Shown in pieces: positions 56,101-64,000 of a stretch of DNA of 64,000 bases. Origin of the DNA: Streptomyces sp. NBC_00443 (GTDB taxonomy: Bacteria > Actinomycetota > Actinomycetes > Streptomycetales > Streptomycetaceae); NCBI RefSeq assembly GCF_036014175.1, contig NZ_CP107917.1:248001-312000 (forward strand), given 5' to 3'. The notes under the pieces were generated by a model. It saw only the letters and a list, made by a program, of their open reading frames with translations, was not told where the DNA came from and ran no database searches. Each line of letters opens with the position of its first letter. Position 1 is the stretch's first letter. The translations under genes were made by a program, and so were the position numbers.

Positions 56101-56553
56101 TGTCCCAGACCCGCCTTCCCCGTTCACGTGCCGCAGCCATCGCGGTGGCCTCCCTCCTCAGCCTGGGTGGCGCAGCCGCCCCGGCCCTGGCCTCCACCGG
56201 CGGCGACCTACTCCACGCCACCGTCCTGCACCACTGGCAACCGTTGCCCACCAGCTACAGAGACCGGGGCGACAAGACCTACCCCGAGGGCATCGCCCGA
56301 CAGCACGACACGCCCTACTTCTACGTCGGCAGCACCAGCGACGGCACCGTCTACCGCGGCGACATCCACCACAGCCGCGACCAAGGTGTTCCTGCCCGGC
56401 GGCCAGGACGGACGGACCTCCGTCGCGGGCATGAAGACCGACGGCGCGGGACGGCTCATCGTCGCCGGTCGCGCCACCGGCAAGGTCTTCGTCTACGACA
56501 CTCCCTGTGACCGACTTGCCCCGGAGTCCTTGTCCAGACACCAGCCGCAATAG
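56101..56553 (+). pseudogene. Truncated secreted SMP-30/propeller-like protein
   Basis: ATG 56101 opens a signal peptide, SRAAAIAVASLLSLGGAAAP. The mature part KTYPEGIARQHDTPYFYVGS is in frame 1. After a shift near 56379 frame 2 gives VFLPGGQDGRTSVAGMKTDG and ATGKVFVYDT, then stops at 56553. SMP-30/gluconolaconase-like proteins are about twice as long, so the 3' half is also deleted. Confidence 0.6.
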
Positions 56554-56585
56554 TCCGGCCGGACGGAACGCACAGCTCCGCGGTG

Positions 56586-57521
56586 CTAACCCCGCCACCG
56601 CACCCCGCGCCGCCGCAGCCGGTGAATCTCCCACCAGGCCACCATCGTCACCGACACCGGGCCACCGAGGAACGCACAGACCGCGAGCGGCACCGGGCCC
56701 GGCGGGAGACCGCCCGTCGACAGGCCGAGGAAGGCGAACACCCAGACCAGGACGGAGGTGACCAGCGCGGGCAGCGCCGCATGCAGGGCGGACAGGTTGA
56801 AGGCGTGGCGCAGCGCCGGACCGGAGGTGAAGCAGAGGAAGAAGATCACCCACCAGAACGGCGCCCAGCACACGAACATCACGGACACCCAGAGCAGCAG
56901 GTTGGGGCTGCTGGGCAGCAGCCGCATCCCGTCGGCCGCCGCCATGAACAGCAGCGGCACCAGTGTCCAGGCACCGAAGTACCACAGGGCCGACCGGCCG
57001 GCCGGCCACAGCTGCGCCCGCATGGCCCGCCGCGTTCCGGGCCCGGCCGCCAAGAAGAGCAGTGCCACCACCACCGCCGCGCTCAACAGAGCCAACCAGG
57101 GCGCGAACAGAAGCCGTTGCAGGAACTGCCCCGGTATCTCCGCCACGTCCTGCCAGCCACCGAACCCGGCCAGCAGCGCCGCCGACATGGCTAGGGCCAC
57201 CCACGCCCGCACCCTCTGCACCCGGAGCACCCCGGGATCCTCGACGTGCCCTTGCGGGCGTACGGGGAAGACCCGGCGCGCCATACGGCGGGCCGTACGG
57301 GCCAGCTGGTAGCCGACCAGCAACGGCACGGTCAGCCACCACAGGCAGGGGAAGAACAGCACCAGCACCACCCCGGGGTGCATCTGCTCCCGCCGCCCCC
57401 GCAACACCTCACCCAGCGGCGGCCATTCGTCCTCACGCAGCCGTCGCCACAGCGGCGTGTACGGCCGCGGCGAGTCGCCGTACGGCAACCGCACTGGCGG
57501 GCGGGGAACGTTGATGCTCAC
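56586..57521 (-). CDS. Multi-pass membrane protein of unknown function
   Basis: 311 aa from GTG 57521, which has AGGGAC upstream; the frame is open further, but the extra N-terminus is Arg/Pro-rich. About seven hydrophobic segments are seen, for example PGVVLVLFFPCLWWLTVPLL and LLFAPWLALLSAAVVVALLF. The N-terminal 60 residues are cytoplasmic and polar. No family was recognised. Confidence 0.65.
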   Translation of the reverse strand: MSINVPRPPVRLPYGDSPRPYTPLWRRLREDEWPPLGEVLRGRREQMHPGVVLVLFFPCLWWLTVPLLVGYQLARTARRMARRVFPVRPQGHVEDPGVLRVQRVRAWVALAMSAALLAGFGGWQDVAEIPGQFLQRLLFAPWLALLSAAVVVALLFLAAGPGTRRAMRAQLWPAGRSALWYFGAWTLVPLLFMAAADGMRLLPSSPNLLLWVSVMFVCWAPFWWVIFFLCFTSGPALRHAFNLSALHAALPALVTSVLVWVFAFLGLSTGGLPPGPVPLAVCAFLGGPVSVTMVAWWEIHRLRRRGVRWRG

Positions 57522-57760
57522 AAGCGTCCCTTCCACGGTCCCGGTAAGGGACGCGACCCGGCCCGGCCACGGTTCCCGACCGGACATCCCGTGCTGCCGA
57601 GGCGCGCCGCGCCAGCACCGGTGTGGACGATCGCGTAACTCCTGGCAGCATGGACACGCCACCCTCCCCGAGGCGCCGCGCTGACCTCCGCAGACGGCGC
57701 CAGGTTTGTGTCAAGGCGCCAGTAGCGGTACCGCTCAAGTCCGTGCGGCAGATCAGCGGG

Positions 57761-58891
57761 TCACAGCATCCGTACCTCGGCTGGTGGAAGCTTCGCCCAC
57801 CAGTGGTGGTAGCGGCTGTAGACCTCCGTCTCGCGGTCGCCGAAGATCGCCCTCAGGGATTGGGCCTCCGCAGCCAGTCCGTCCCAGGTGGCGGGCGACA
57901 GGGAGTGGAAAGCCGTGGCCTCGATGCCGCCTTCCACCGGGCGCCACACACCGGCGACATAGCCATCCACCAGCAAGGTGGGCAGTACGTCTCCGTTCCT
58001 GCGGATCACCAGGTGACGATAGGCCGGGGGTATCACCCGGCTACGGTCCGCGTAGGCAAGGAGAATGCTGTCCCACATCGCCATGAGCCGGGGCGGAGCG
58101 GGCGTATCCGCGGGCGGCCGCGGGGCGCCAGGAAGGTCGAACAGCGTGCTGCCGTCCGGCCCCTGGACCTGCTCGACGGCGCCGTCCAAAGTGCGCAGCG
58201 CCTGGCGCACGGGTGCCCGCTGCACCATGGCGAACTGCGCCACGTCCGCAACCGACGCGGGCCCAAAACCTGCCAGATAGCGCAGAATCAGCATCTGCAG
58301 CGCCTGTGGATCCGCCGCCCGCCCCGCGAGGGCGGTCCCGGGCCCCGCCGCGACGAAGGACGGCCGCAGGCCGAATGACCATGGCCCGCCTGTCGGAGCA
58401 TGGTGCAGTGGCGCGTAAGCCTTCAGCCCCCACCACGCCCCGTCCTTCTTCTCGGCGCCGAGCCGCTTCTCGACCCACGCCTGCATCTGTGCCGAAGTCC
58501 GTGGCCGACAGGCGAAAGCCAGCAGCTCGGGCACAAGTTCGTCGGCGTCCGCAGGGGTCAGACCCGCATCGGCGAAGCGGAAGCCCAGCCGGGAGGCATA
58601 CAGGGTGGGCTGCATCGCCGCGCGCAGGACCGGATAGTCCCCGGCACCCACGGCGTGCAGGGTGATTCGCATCAGGGTCGCCTTGACCACTGCCCGCCCG
58701 GCGAAGGCAGCATCGAGGTCCGCCGGAGCGAAACCGGTGACCCGGTTCCAGAGCGCGAGATACGGCGAGGCCGGATGCTGCGCCTGAAGGGCAACCACAC
58801 GCCGCACCGCGTCGACCACAGTCAACGGCTCACGCTCCAGCAGCAACTGACGTTCGAGAGTCGCCCGGTTGAGTTCACGCCCAGTGATCAC
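57761..58891 (-). CDS. Winged-helix DNA glycosylase (AlkZ/YcaQ-like, HTH_42)
   Basis: 376 aa from GTG 58891. The N-terminus shows the HTH_42 helices and a QxQ motif, Gln36-Ala-Gln38 in VALQAQHPAS, the catalytic signature of AlkZ-type interstrand-crosslink glycosylases. A tandem winged-helix core follows (LRYLAGFGPASVADVAQFAM), then a beta-barrel end. In antibiotic clusters such enzymes give self-resistance to DNA-alkylating products; here no alkylator genes are near, so a general repair role is more likely. It overlaps the upstream reading frame as GTGA. Confidence 0.8.
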   Translation of the reverse strand: MITGRELNRATLERQLLLEREPLTVVDAVRRVVALQAQHPASPYLALWNRVTGFAPADLDAAFAGRAVVKATLMRITLHAVGAGDYPVLRAAMQPTLYASRLGFRFADAGLTPADADELVPELLAFACRPRTSAQMQAWVEKRLGAEKKDGAWWGLKAYAPLHHAPTGGPWSFGLRPSFVAAGPGTALAGRAADPQALQMLILRYLAGFGPASVADVAQFAMVQRAPVRQALRTLDGAVEQVQGPDGSTLFDLPGAPRPPADTPAPPRLMAMWDSILLAYADRSRVIPPAYRHLVIRRNGDVLPTLLVDGYVAGVWRPVEGGIEATAFHSLSPATWDGLAAEAQSLRAIFGDRETEVYSRYHHWWAKLPPAEVRML

Positions 58892-59400
58892 GACGGGGCA
58901 GAGTACCGCCCCGCCCCAGAGCCGTGGTCAGCGGACCCGTCCAATTCGACGTCGAGGCTGGTGCTGCACAGTCCTGGGCCCAGCACGGCCCGGCGAGCAT
59001 TGATCCGGTTCGTGATGCAGGGGACCATCGCGGCCGTTGAAATGGGAGCACCCGAAGGCGCGGGACGGGTGGGCCGTGTGAGGACACCGTGCTGGGCGTC
59101 GGCGAAGACCCGGCGCCCCGTCCCTCGAAGCCAGAGGTCTGGCGCGGTCATCATGCGGCCGATCTCGGCGGCGGAGTACGAGCGGAAGAAGTGGCGGGGG
59201 GTCGGAGGCAAGGTATCGGTCATAGGCAGCAGTTGCTCGGGTACGCAGCGATGGTGCCGGGCCACTGTCGGGGATCGAGCAACCAGTCCGTGGTGACCTC
59301 GGGCAAGGGAGCCTGGCCCTTCGGATCAGCGACTTGGACAGCTTGACGCCGGTGTCGGTGGCGATCTGCGGGCAGAACATCGGGCGGGCAGCTGCATGGG
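58888..59400 (-). pseudogene. Class-I aminoacyl-tRNA-synthetase-like C-terminal remnant
   Basis: Reading from about 59400 on the minus strand, FCPQIATDTGVKLSKSLIR contains KLSKS, the class-I KMSKS-type loop. The next frame gives PLPEVTTDWLLDPRQWPGT, and a third gives MTDTLPPTPRHFFRSYSAAE to a TGA overlapping the glycosylase start. At least two shifts break it and the N-terminal HIGH region is absent. Whether the intact gene was a tRNA ligase or a paralogue used in peptide metabolism is unknown. Confidence 0.45.
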
Positions 59401-59662
59401 TCGCTCGTGACACTGCATGGCTGAGTATCAACTCCTTGCACACTCATACATGGTGGTACGGATGCCCGCCCCGTCCCCCGCCGCGTGGCAGCCTCGCTCG
59501 TCATCGAGGGCCAATAGCCGACTCGGCAATTCCGCGTACCCGTCACGGAGCGGAGCGACGGTCACAACCCGCTGTTGTGCGCGGGAGCGGTGAAGGTCGC
59601 TGTGTTCATGCCACCCTCCCCTGCTACATTGCGCCTCAAGATCAGAAAAACGGGGGCAGAAC

Positions 59663-60088
59663 ATGACCGTGCAGGGGCACGCCGGGGGCTATCGCGTCCA
59701 GACGAGCGCGATGGACAGCGAGGCGCAGACACTCGACACGGCGGGTGACGACGTCGGCGCCATCGCCACGGCGGTCAAGGACACCGCCTGCTACCCCTCG
59801 GACGTCCTCGGTGGCTCCGACGCGGGCCCCGCCTACAACAACTTCGCCGGTGACTGGCAGGCAGAGGCCAAGGTCCTGGAGAGCGCCCTGCACGAACTGG
59901 CCGACAAGGTGCGGGTGTCCAAGGCGAACTACCAGGGCGCCGAGCACGCCTCCATCCGGGGCATGAGCGCGGCGGGCGGTGAGGGCGTGACGACGATGCC
60001 CGCGCCCGCGGGGGATGTTCCCGCGCCGGGCTACCGCACCATGCCCGCGCCCGGCACGCCGCCGCGCGGCCTGTCCGACTTCGGCTGA
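59663..60088 (+). CDS. WXG100-like (type VII) partner protein
   Basis: 141 aa. Residues 1-100 form two amphipathic helices around SDAGPAYNNFAGDWQAEAKV; the tail is Pro/Ala/Gly-rich and ends GLSDFG. The size and helix-turn-helix hairpin layout are those of ESX-type small proteins secreted by, or pairing with clients of, the type VII system. There is no signal peptide. It is 64 bp upstream of the large effector, so it is probably its chaperone or co-secreted partner. Confidence 0.7.
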   Translation: MTVQGHAGGYRVQTSAMDSEAQTLDTAGDDVGAIATAVKDTACYPSDVLGGSDAGPAYNNFAGDWQAEAKVLESALHELADKVRVSKANYQGAEHASIRGMSAAGGEGVTTMPAPAGDVPAPGYRTMPAPGTPPRGLSDFG

Positions 60089-60152
60089 GCGTCCTTCGTA
60101 CCGCGTACGAGTCCGCACTCCTGCCCTCACCACGACAGAAGGCCGCACCGTC

Positions 60153-61769
60153 ATGCCCGACGCAGGCGAATCCACCACCGACCGCCGCCAGAAGCTCGCC
60201 GAGTACCACGACTCCATCTCCTCGGCCGACAGCAAGAACGATCTCATCGGGGCCATCAACAGCGCCCTGGGCGTCTCGGCGCCGGTCGGTGAACCCGGGA
60301 TCATCGAGGGTCTCGCCAAGACCTACCGCAAACAGATCGACGACGTCGCCGACGTGCACCGGCGGGTACAGAAGGTCGCCAACGAGGGCCTGCCCGATGC
60401 CTGGGTGGGCAGCACCGGGGCGCGGGCGTCCGAGGTGGTGATGGCGGCGGTGCGCTCGGCCGAGCAGATGGAGCAGGCGTTCAGCGGCGCGGCAGGTGCC
60501 CTGTACCGCTTGGCCGACGCGCTGACCAACGCCAAGGCCCAGGACAAGGGCGGCCGCGAGCAGTTGCGCGAGGCGCTCGGCATGCTCGGCGGTGAGGACG
60601 GCTTCTTCGACGGCATGGTGGAGAAGGACGCCGAGGAGGCGGAGCGGCTGCGGGCCCGCAGCATCGCGGCCGCAGGCGCCAAGACGATGCACACCGCAGC
60701 CGAGGTGGCTGACGACGCGGCGCGGGCTGCGGCGCGCGACCTCAACAAGCTGGCGTCCGAGGCCCGGGCGGGCCAGATGAAGACCGGCAACATCTCCGCC
60801 GCCGACCGCCTCGTGCTCGCCGACATCGCGGGCCCCGGCGGCCCGGCGGAGATGAACGAGCTGCTGACCGCGAACGACCTGGAGCGCTCGGGCCGCGCGA
60901 TGGAGCGCCTCGACGCCCGTGAGGAGGCGGAGTTCGAGCGGATGCTCGCCGAGGCGAAGACCCCGCAGGAACGGGCGTACCTCGTGAAGGCACTGGCCGC
61001 CGGATACGACGTCAAGGAGGTCGGCGAGTTCCGCGACAAGATCCACGGCAAGGACCCGGACTGGCTGCAGCGGCACTTGACGCCGGTCACCACAGCCGGG
61101 GACAGCATGAACAACGAGGGGGTCAACACCAGCGGCCCCTACGAGGGTGCCAACAAGAACACGGACCAGCAGACGTTCAACGGCGAGAGGTGGTCGCAGG
61201 AAGGCAACACCTGCGTGCCGTCGACCGTCGTCACGGGGCGCGCCATGGTCGATCCGGTGTACGCCCTCGAACTCACCGGCGGCCCGTCCGGGCAGGAGGA
61301 CGACCCTGGCGCCTTCCGGGAGCGGCTGCGCGACGAGCAGCACCGGATGCACGACGAAGGCGACGGCAACGACGCGTACGACTTCCCCTTCGGCTCGACA
61401 CCCGACGGCATGGACAACGACGGCAAGACCGAGATCTCCAACAAGGAGATCAGTCCGCACACGGGCGGCGAGTACGAGTTCCAGGAGGTCAGGAGCGCGG
61501 ACGACCGCCGGGACGCGCTCCCCGACATCCAGCGGGCCGTCGCCGAGGGCAGACCGGTGCCGATCGGCGTCGAGGGCAAGGACGAGAACGGCGACCGGGT
61601 CGGCCACTCCATGATGATCGTCGGTCAGGAGGGCGACATGCTGCAGGTCTACAACCCCTGGGGAACGACCACATGGGTCAGCGAGGACGACTTCGTCAAC
61701 GGCAACATGGACAAGGCCTCCGACAAGGACCTGCCCGACGCCTACGGCGTCCACCTGCCCGCCCAGTGA
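60153..61769 (+). CDS. WXG-domain effector with a C-terminal cysteine-peptidase-like domain
   Basis: 538 aa from ATG 60153; the frame is open upstream but overlaps the partner gene. Residues about 10-125 are a helical ESX-like domain with a W-V-G motif (Trp84-Gly86 in PDAWVGSTGARAS). A long helical linker (130-310) follows. The C-terminal domain shows Cys354 in EGNTCVPSTVV, His485 in RVGHSMMIVG and Asn501 in YNPWGTT, the C-H-N order of C39/papain-fold peptidases and of many toxin domains of that fold. It is likely a secreted anti-bacterial or cell-surface cysteine peptidase. The catalytic assignment is inferred from motif spacing. Confidence 0.7.
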   Translation: MPDAGESTTDRRQKLAEYHDSISSADSKNDLIGAINSALGVSAPVGEPGIIEGLAKTYRKQIDDVADVHRRVQKVANEGLPDAWVGSTGARASEVVMAAVRSAEQMEQAFSGAAGALYRLADALTNAKAQDKGGREQLREALGMLGGEDGFFDGMVEKDAEEAERLRARSIAAAGAKTMHTAAEVADDAARAAARDLNKLASEARAGQMKTGNISAADRLVLADIAGPGGPAEMNELLTANDLERSGRAMERLDAREEAEFERMLAEAKTPQERAYLVKALAAGYDVKEVGEFRDKIHGKDPDWLQRHLTPVTTAGDSMNNEGVNTSGPYEGANKNTDQQTFNGERWSQEGNTCVPSTVVTGRAMVDPVYALELTGGPSGQEDDPGAFRERLRDEQHRMHDEGDGNDAYDFPFGSTPDGMDNDGKTEISNKEISPHTGGEYEFQEVRSADDRRDALPDIQRAVAEGRPVPIGVEGKDENGDRVGHSMMIVGQEGDMLQVYNPWGTTTWVSEDDFVNGNMDKASDKDLPDAYGVHLPAQ

Positions 61770-61786
61770 ACGGAAGGCCGATCCCT

Positions 61787-62227
61787 GTGAAGCCCAGCCA
61801 CCGGCTGTCCGCCGCCCTGGCCCTGCCGCTGACGGTCGTGATGCTGTCCGGGTGCGGCCTCTTCGGCTCCGAGACGTTCGGCGCCGAAGAGCGGTCCATC
61901 GAGGTGGACGCCGGCGACGTGTTCGAGCTGACGCTCCCGGCCAACCCCTCCACGGGCCAGGACTGGAGCATCGTGCGCCCCGGTCCCGACCGTGCCACCG
62001 TGCGCCAGGAGGGCCGCCGGAAGGACGACTTCGAGGGCGACAGCGGCGCCGACGGGGGTGGTGATGGTACGCAGACCTTCACCTTTCGGGCCGTTGCCAC
62101 AGGCACCACGAAGATCAAAATGAGCTACTGCGTGCTGGGTCAGTGCCCCGACGGCGACGACCGCACCGCGACGGGCAGCCCCGGCAACGACCCGGCGTAC
62201 TTCATCTACACGGTCACTGTGCCATGA
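61787..62227 (+). CDS. Lipoprotein with chagasin-type (I42) inhibitor signature; putative immunity protein
   Basis: 146 aa from GTG 61787 (GGAAGG 10 nt upstream); GTG 61766, overlapping the effector stop, is an alternative. The lipobox LSGC puts Cys23 at the mature N-terminus. ELTLPANPSTGQDWSIV carries NPSTG at 53-57, the hallmark loop of chagasin/amoebiasin-type inhibitors of papain-like peptidases. GGGDG at 90-94 fits the second inhibitory loop, while the third (RPW) is not seen. Position directly after a cysteine-peptidase-like effector suggests it protects the producer's surface. Confidence 0.7.
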   Translation: MKPSHRLSAALALPLTVVMLSGCGLFGSETFGAEERSIEVDAGDVFELTLPANPSTGQDWSIVRPGPDRATVRQEGRRKDDFEGDSGADGGGDGTQTFTFRAVATGTTKIKMSYCVLGQCPDGDDRTATGSPGNDPAYFIYTVTVP

Positions 62228-62244
62228 CCGGAACGGAGGTACCG

Positions 62245-62634
62245 ATGAACCCCAGCAAGACCGACGAAGAGTCAGCGCAGGCCGACATCGCCATGCTCCT
62301 GCGCTACGGAATCGGCGCCCAGGGCCCACGTCGCAGCGCCCTGTTCGGCGACGGAGCCGTGGGCGCCGCGGTCACGCTCGACCGCCTCGCGGTCCAGCCC
62401 CGCTCGGTGGCGTTCCTCGGCAGGACCGTCCGCAGCGGTGGTACCGGCTACACCGCCCGGCTGCCGGAGCTGCTCCCCCAGCCGGCGGCCTCGGACCTGG
62501 TGCGCCGCTGGCTGGAAGCGGCCGCGTCGGTGGCCCGGCCCGTGGAGGGCGACGAGGTCGTGGCCCGCTGGCTGGAGGCGGTCGCCGAACTCATCGGACT
62601 GCGCCGCACTGCCCGGGAGCGTGCCGCCCGCTGA
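62245..62634 (+). CDS. Hypothetical protein of the type VII module
   Basis: 129 aa from ATG 62245, chosen because GGAGGT precedes it; an ATG at 62224 overlapping the lipoprotein stop is an alternative. No motif was recognised. The first half has an ADIAMLLRYGIGAQGPRRSA segment; the second half is helical with a repeated VxRWLEAxA pattern. It may be an accessory or second immunity factor. Confidence 0.6.
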   Translation: MNPSKTDEESAQADIAMLLRYGIGAQGPRRSALFGDGAVGAAVTLDRLAVQPRSVAFLGRTVRSGGTGYTARLPELLPQPAASDLVRRWLEAAASVARPVEGDEVVARWLEAVAELIGLRRTARERAAR

Positions 62635-63267
62635 GCCCAGCCCCTTAACCGCCCGCGACGACCCGCGGGGCGTCGAGCGCTTCAGGCGGGCCGTGGGCGG
62701 AATTTGGCTGACGGGTCAGGAACTGGCACTTACCGGCGTAGAGGCTCAGTCCCTTGGCGAGGAGCCCGGCCCCGGACTGGGAACCGGACTAATGAAGAGC
62801 GGGGCACCGTCGCGGTTGGCAGGGTAAGCGTCACCTCCCCGGCACTCGCCTTGAGGGTGAAGGTGGTCTCACCGCGGCCGATCGCGCGATCGATCCCTTG
62901 ATCTCTGCCCAGGTGAAGCCGAGGCGGCGGTACGTGTTCCGCCGCTTCGGCCGTGTGAGGACGGACGAGGCTGGCGGGTGGCCACGCTCGGCTACCGCAG
63001 GTAGTCGGGGATGTCACCGGCGACGACGCGAGCGCCACGCGCGCGTGGCGCTGGCCTCTCTACGACGAGGCCCGAAACACCACTGACCCCGTCCACCTGA
63101 TGCGCCTGCTCGGAATGGGCAGACGACCACGATGAAGTACGTGCGGCCAACCCGTGCGCAGGGGTACGGGCCGGGTACGGAGCAGTTCCAGCGGCGTTGC
63201 CCTGTCGGCGTCTCGGACTGACGATCGTTGAGTCTTCCCGTGGCCGAGGAAGAGGGCGAGGGCGCGT
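62635..63267. other. About 630 bp without a recognisable gene
   Basis: The minus-strand frame around 62800-62900 has a strand-rich segment (ETTFTLKASAGEVTLTLP) but lacks a start and any recognised family. Nothing else was seen. Confidence 0.45.
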
Positions 63268-63738
63268 TCATCCCGCTCCGCCGTCGAGCAGCCAGCTGTA
63301 ACGCAGGCGCAACGCCCGCTCGGTGCCGGCTGCCACAGTGGCGAAGCCGAGCGCGATGTTCCCCCACTTCGGTAGATCGATGGGCGAGGTAAAAGTCCCG
63401 GTGTGCTGGGCGATGCCCTCGGACTTGGAGAGCTGTTCGGCGATTTGTGGGACGAGGATGCCCAGGGCGGCGACGAGCACGCACAGCGAGAGGAGGCCGA
63501 CCGCGTGGCTCAGCGCGGGGTGCTCGCGTTCGAGGCGCGCGCGGCGCCCCTCGACGGAGTGGGGGGCCGGGACGAGCTGGTACTCAGGACCGTTGTCGGT
63601 GACGTAATGGCAGCGCTTGCCCCCGAAGAAGGCGCTCATCCGCACCTCCACGGTGCCGCCCGGGACGGGGAAGGCGGGGGCAGTCTGGACATGGCGTGCT
63701 GAGATCCTGTGGCGGCGCTGATCAGCGGTGAAAAACAC
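63268..63738 (-). CDS. Small membrane-anchored hypothetical protein, N-terminus uncertain
   Basis: 156 aa if started at GTG 63738; an ATG at 63639 gives 123 aa, and the frame is open to 63990. FPVPGGTVEVRMSAFFGGKR suggests an N-terminal beta domain. One membrane helix is clear, HAVGLLSLCVLVAALGILV, and a second weaker one lies near ALGFATVAAG. No family was identified. Confidence 0.5.
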   Translation of the reverse strand: MFFTADQRRHRISARHVQTAPAFPVPGGTVEVRMSAFFGGKRCHYVTDNGPEYQLVPAPHSVEGRRARLEREHPALSHAVGLLSLCVLVAALGILVPQIAEQLSKSEGIAQHTGTFTSPIDLPKWGNIALGFATVAAGTERALRLRYSWLLDGGAG

Positions 63739-64000
63739 CGCCCTGGTGTCGTTCGTGCGCGTGTTGCTCCCGAACGGACGGACACCGAAGCCGCCCTGAT
63801 TGGCCGTCACCACTCTGGTTCGCCCGCGAAGCGTCGGCCGAAGCTTCTCGACGCCGGTCAGCGGCGCGCCCGAGTCGCACTCGGTTCTGGGCCGGCGGGC
63901 TCCTGCGCGTTGAACACAACCACGCGCTACCTCGTCGAAGGCAAGATGCCCGAAAAGGGACGGGTGATCACCCGCTCGGTTGTCGTGCATGCATTGGTCG

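Noticed and set aside
59775..61754. 659-codon minus-strand frame
   Set aside because: It is antisense to the type VII effector and partner; a compositional shadow.
62857..62897. CGATCGCGCGATCGATC palindromic cluster
   Set aside because: It is a short self-complementary run expected in GC-rich DNA; there is no flanking gene start or second copy to support an operator or origin.

Overview
The window reads as a piece of a Streptomyces chromosome, probably an arm or another accessory-rich stretch. Evidence for this is the very high GC in third codon positions, the frequent GTG starts and 4-nt ATGA/GTGA overlaps, and lineage-typical families: DUF5994, DUF5133, DUF6131, DUF6223, DUF2267, ANTAR, an FhaA-like domain, DUF5825 and a mycothiol-conjugate amidase. 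No rRNA, tRNA or CRISPR array was seen. At least a dozen genes are broken by single-base shifts, mostly in G or C runs, so the window is either partly decayed or carries indel sequencing errors.

Layout. (1) 1-4917: a minus-strand acyl-CoA catabolic operon (acyl-CoA dehydrogenase, 3-hydroxyacyl-CoA dehydrogenase, acetoacetate decarboxylase, enoyl-CoA hydratase, class III CoA-transferase) with a LysR gene upstream and a 9-bp inverted repeat in the promoter gap. (2) 5050-9856: debris (catalase tail, transporter head, broken VOC gene, transposase scraps) around one intact VOC gene and a two-gene unit, 9531-7503, whose first product ends in a RHIM-like amyloid signalling motif. (3) 9878-21723: an intact RiPP (ribosomal peptide) cluster flanked by transposase fragments. 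A short acidic precursor (17278-17439, 53 aa, ending in Cys) is followed by a B12-type radical SAM enzyme, a cytoplasmic oligopeptide-binding-like protein and an MccB-like E1/ThiF enzyme. Divergent from these are a P450, a small ORF, an MFS exporter, a second B12-type radical SAM enzyme (RiPP maturation protein 1 type), DUF5825 and a second P450. This is the best candidate for an undescribed system. (4) 21940-28602: an IS1380 fragment, an alanine-dehydrogenase-family enzyme, a desaturase remnant, three DUF5994 paralogues, an ANTAR protein and a mycothiol-conjugate-amidase-like gene.

(5) 29199-38063: a LacI-regulated sugar locus with a lipoprotein binding protein, two permeases, a GH42 beta-galactosidase and a secreted propeller glycosidase with a ricin-type lectin tail. 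Three of these genes carry single-base frameshifts. (6) 38095-48783: a decayed chromate transporter, a two-component system and a stress/regulation neighbourhood (STAS, FhaA-like, MerR, DUF6131, DUF5133, SnoaL-like, cold shock, DUF2267 pair, Hsp20), much of it broken. (7) 48965-53604: an Asp-nucleophile alpha/beta hydrolase and an ATP-grasp/CocE hydrolase pair. (8) 53859-59400: a TetR/AraC deletion scar, a metallo-beta-lactamase-fold gene, a membrane protein, an AlkZ-like glycosylase and an aminoacyl-tRNA-synthetase-like remnant. (9) 59663-62634: a WXG100-type (type VII) secretion module. It has a partner protein, a 538-aa effector with a C39/papain-like C-His-Asn domain, and a downstream lipoprotein with a chagasin-type (I42) cysteine-peptidase-inhibitor signature that is a plausible immunity protein.
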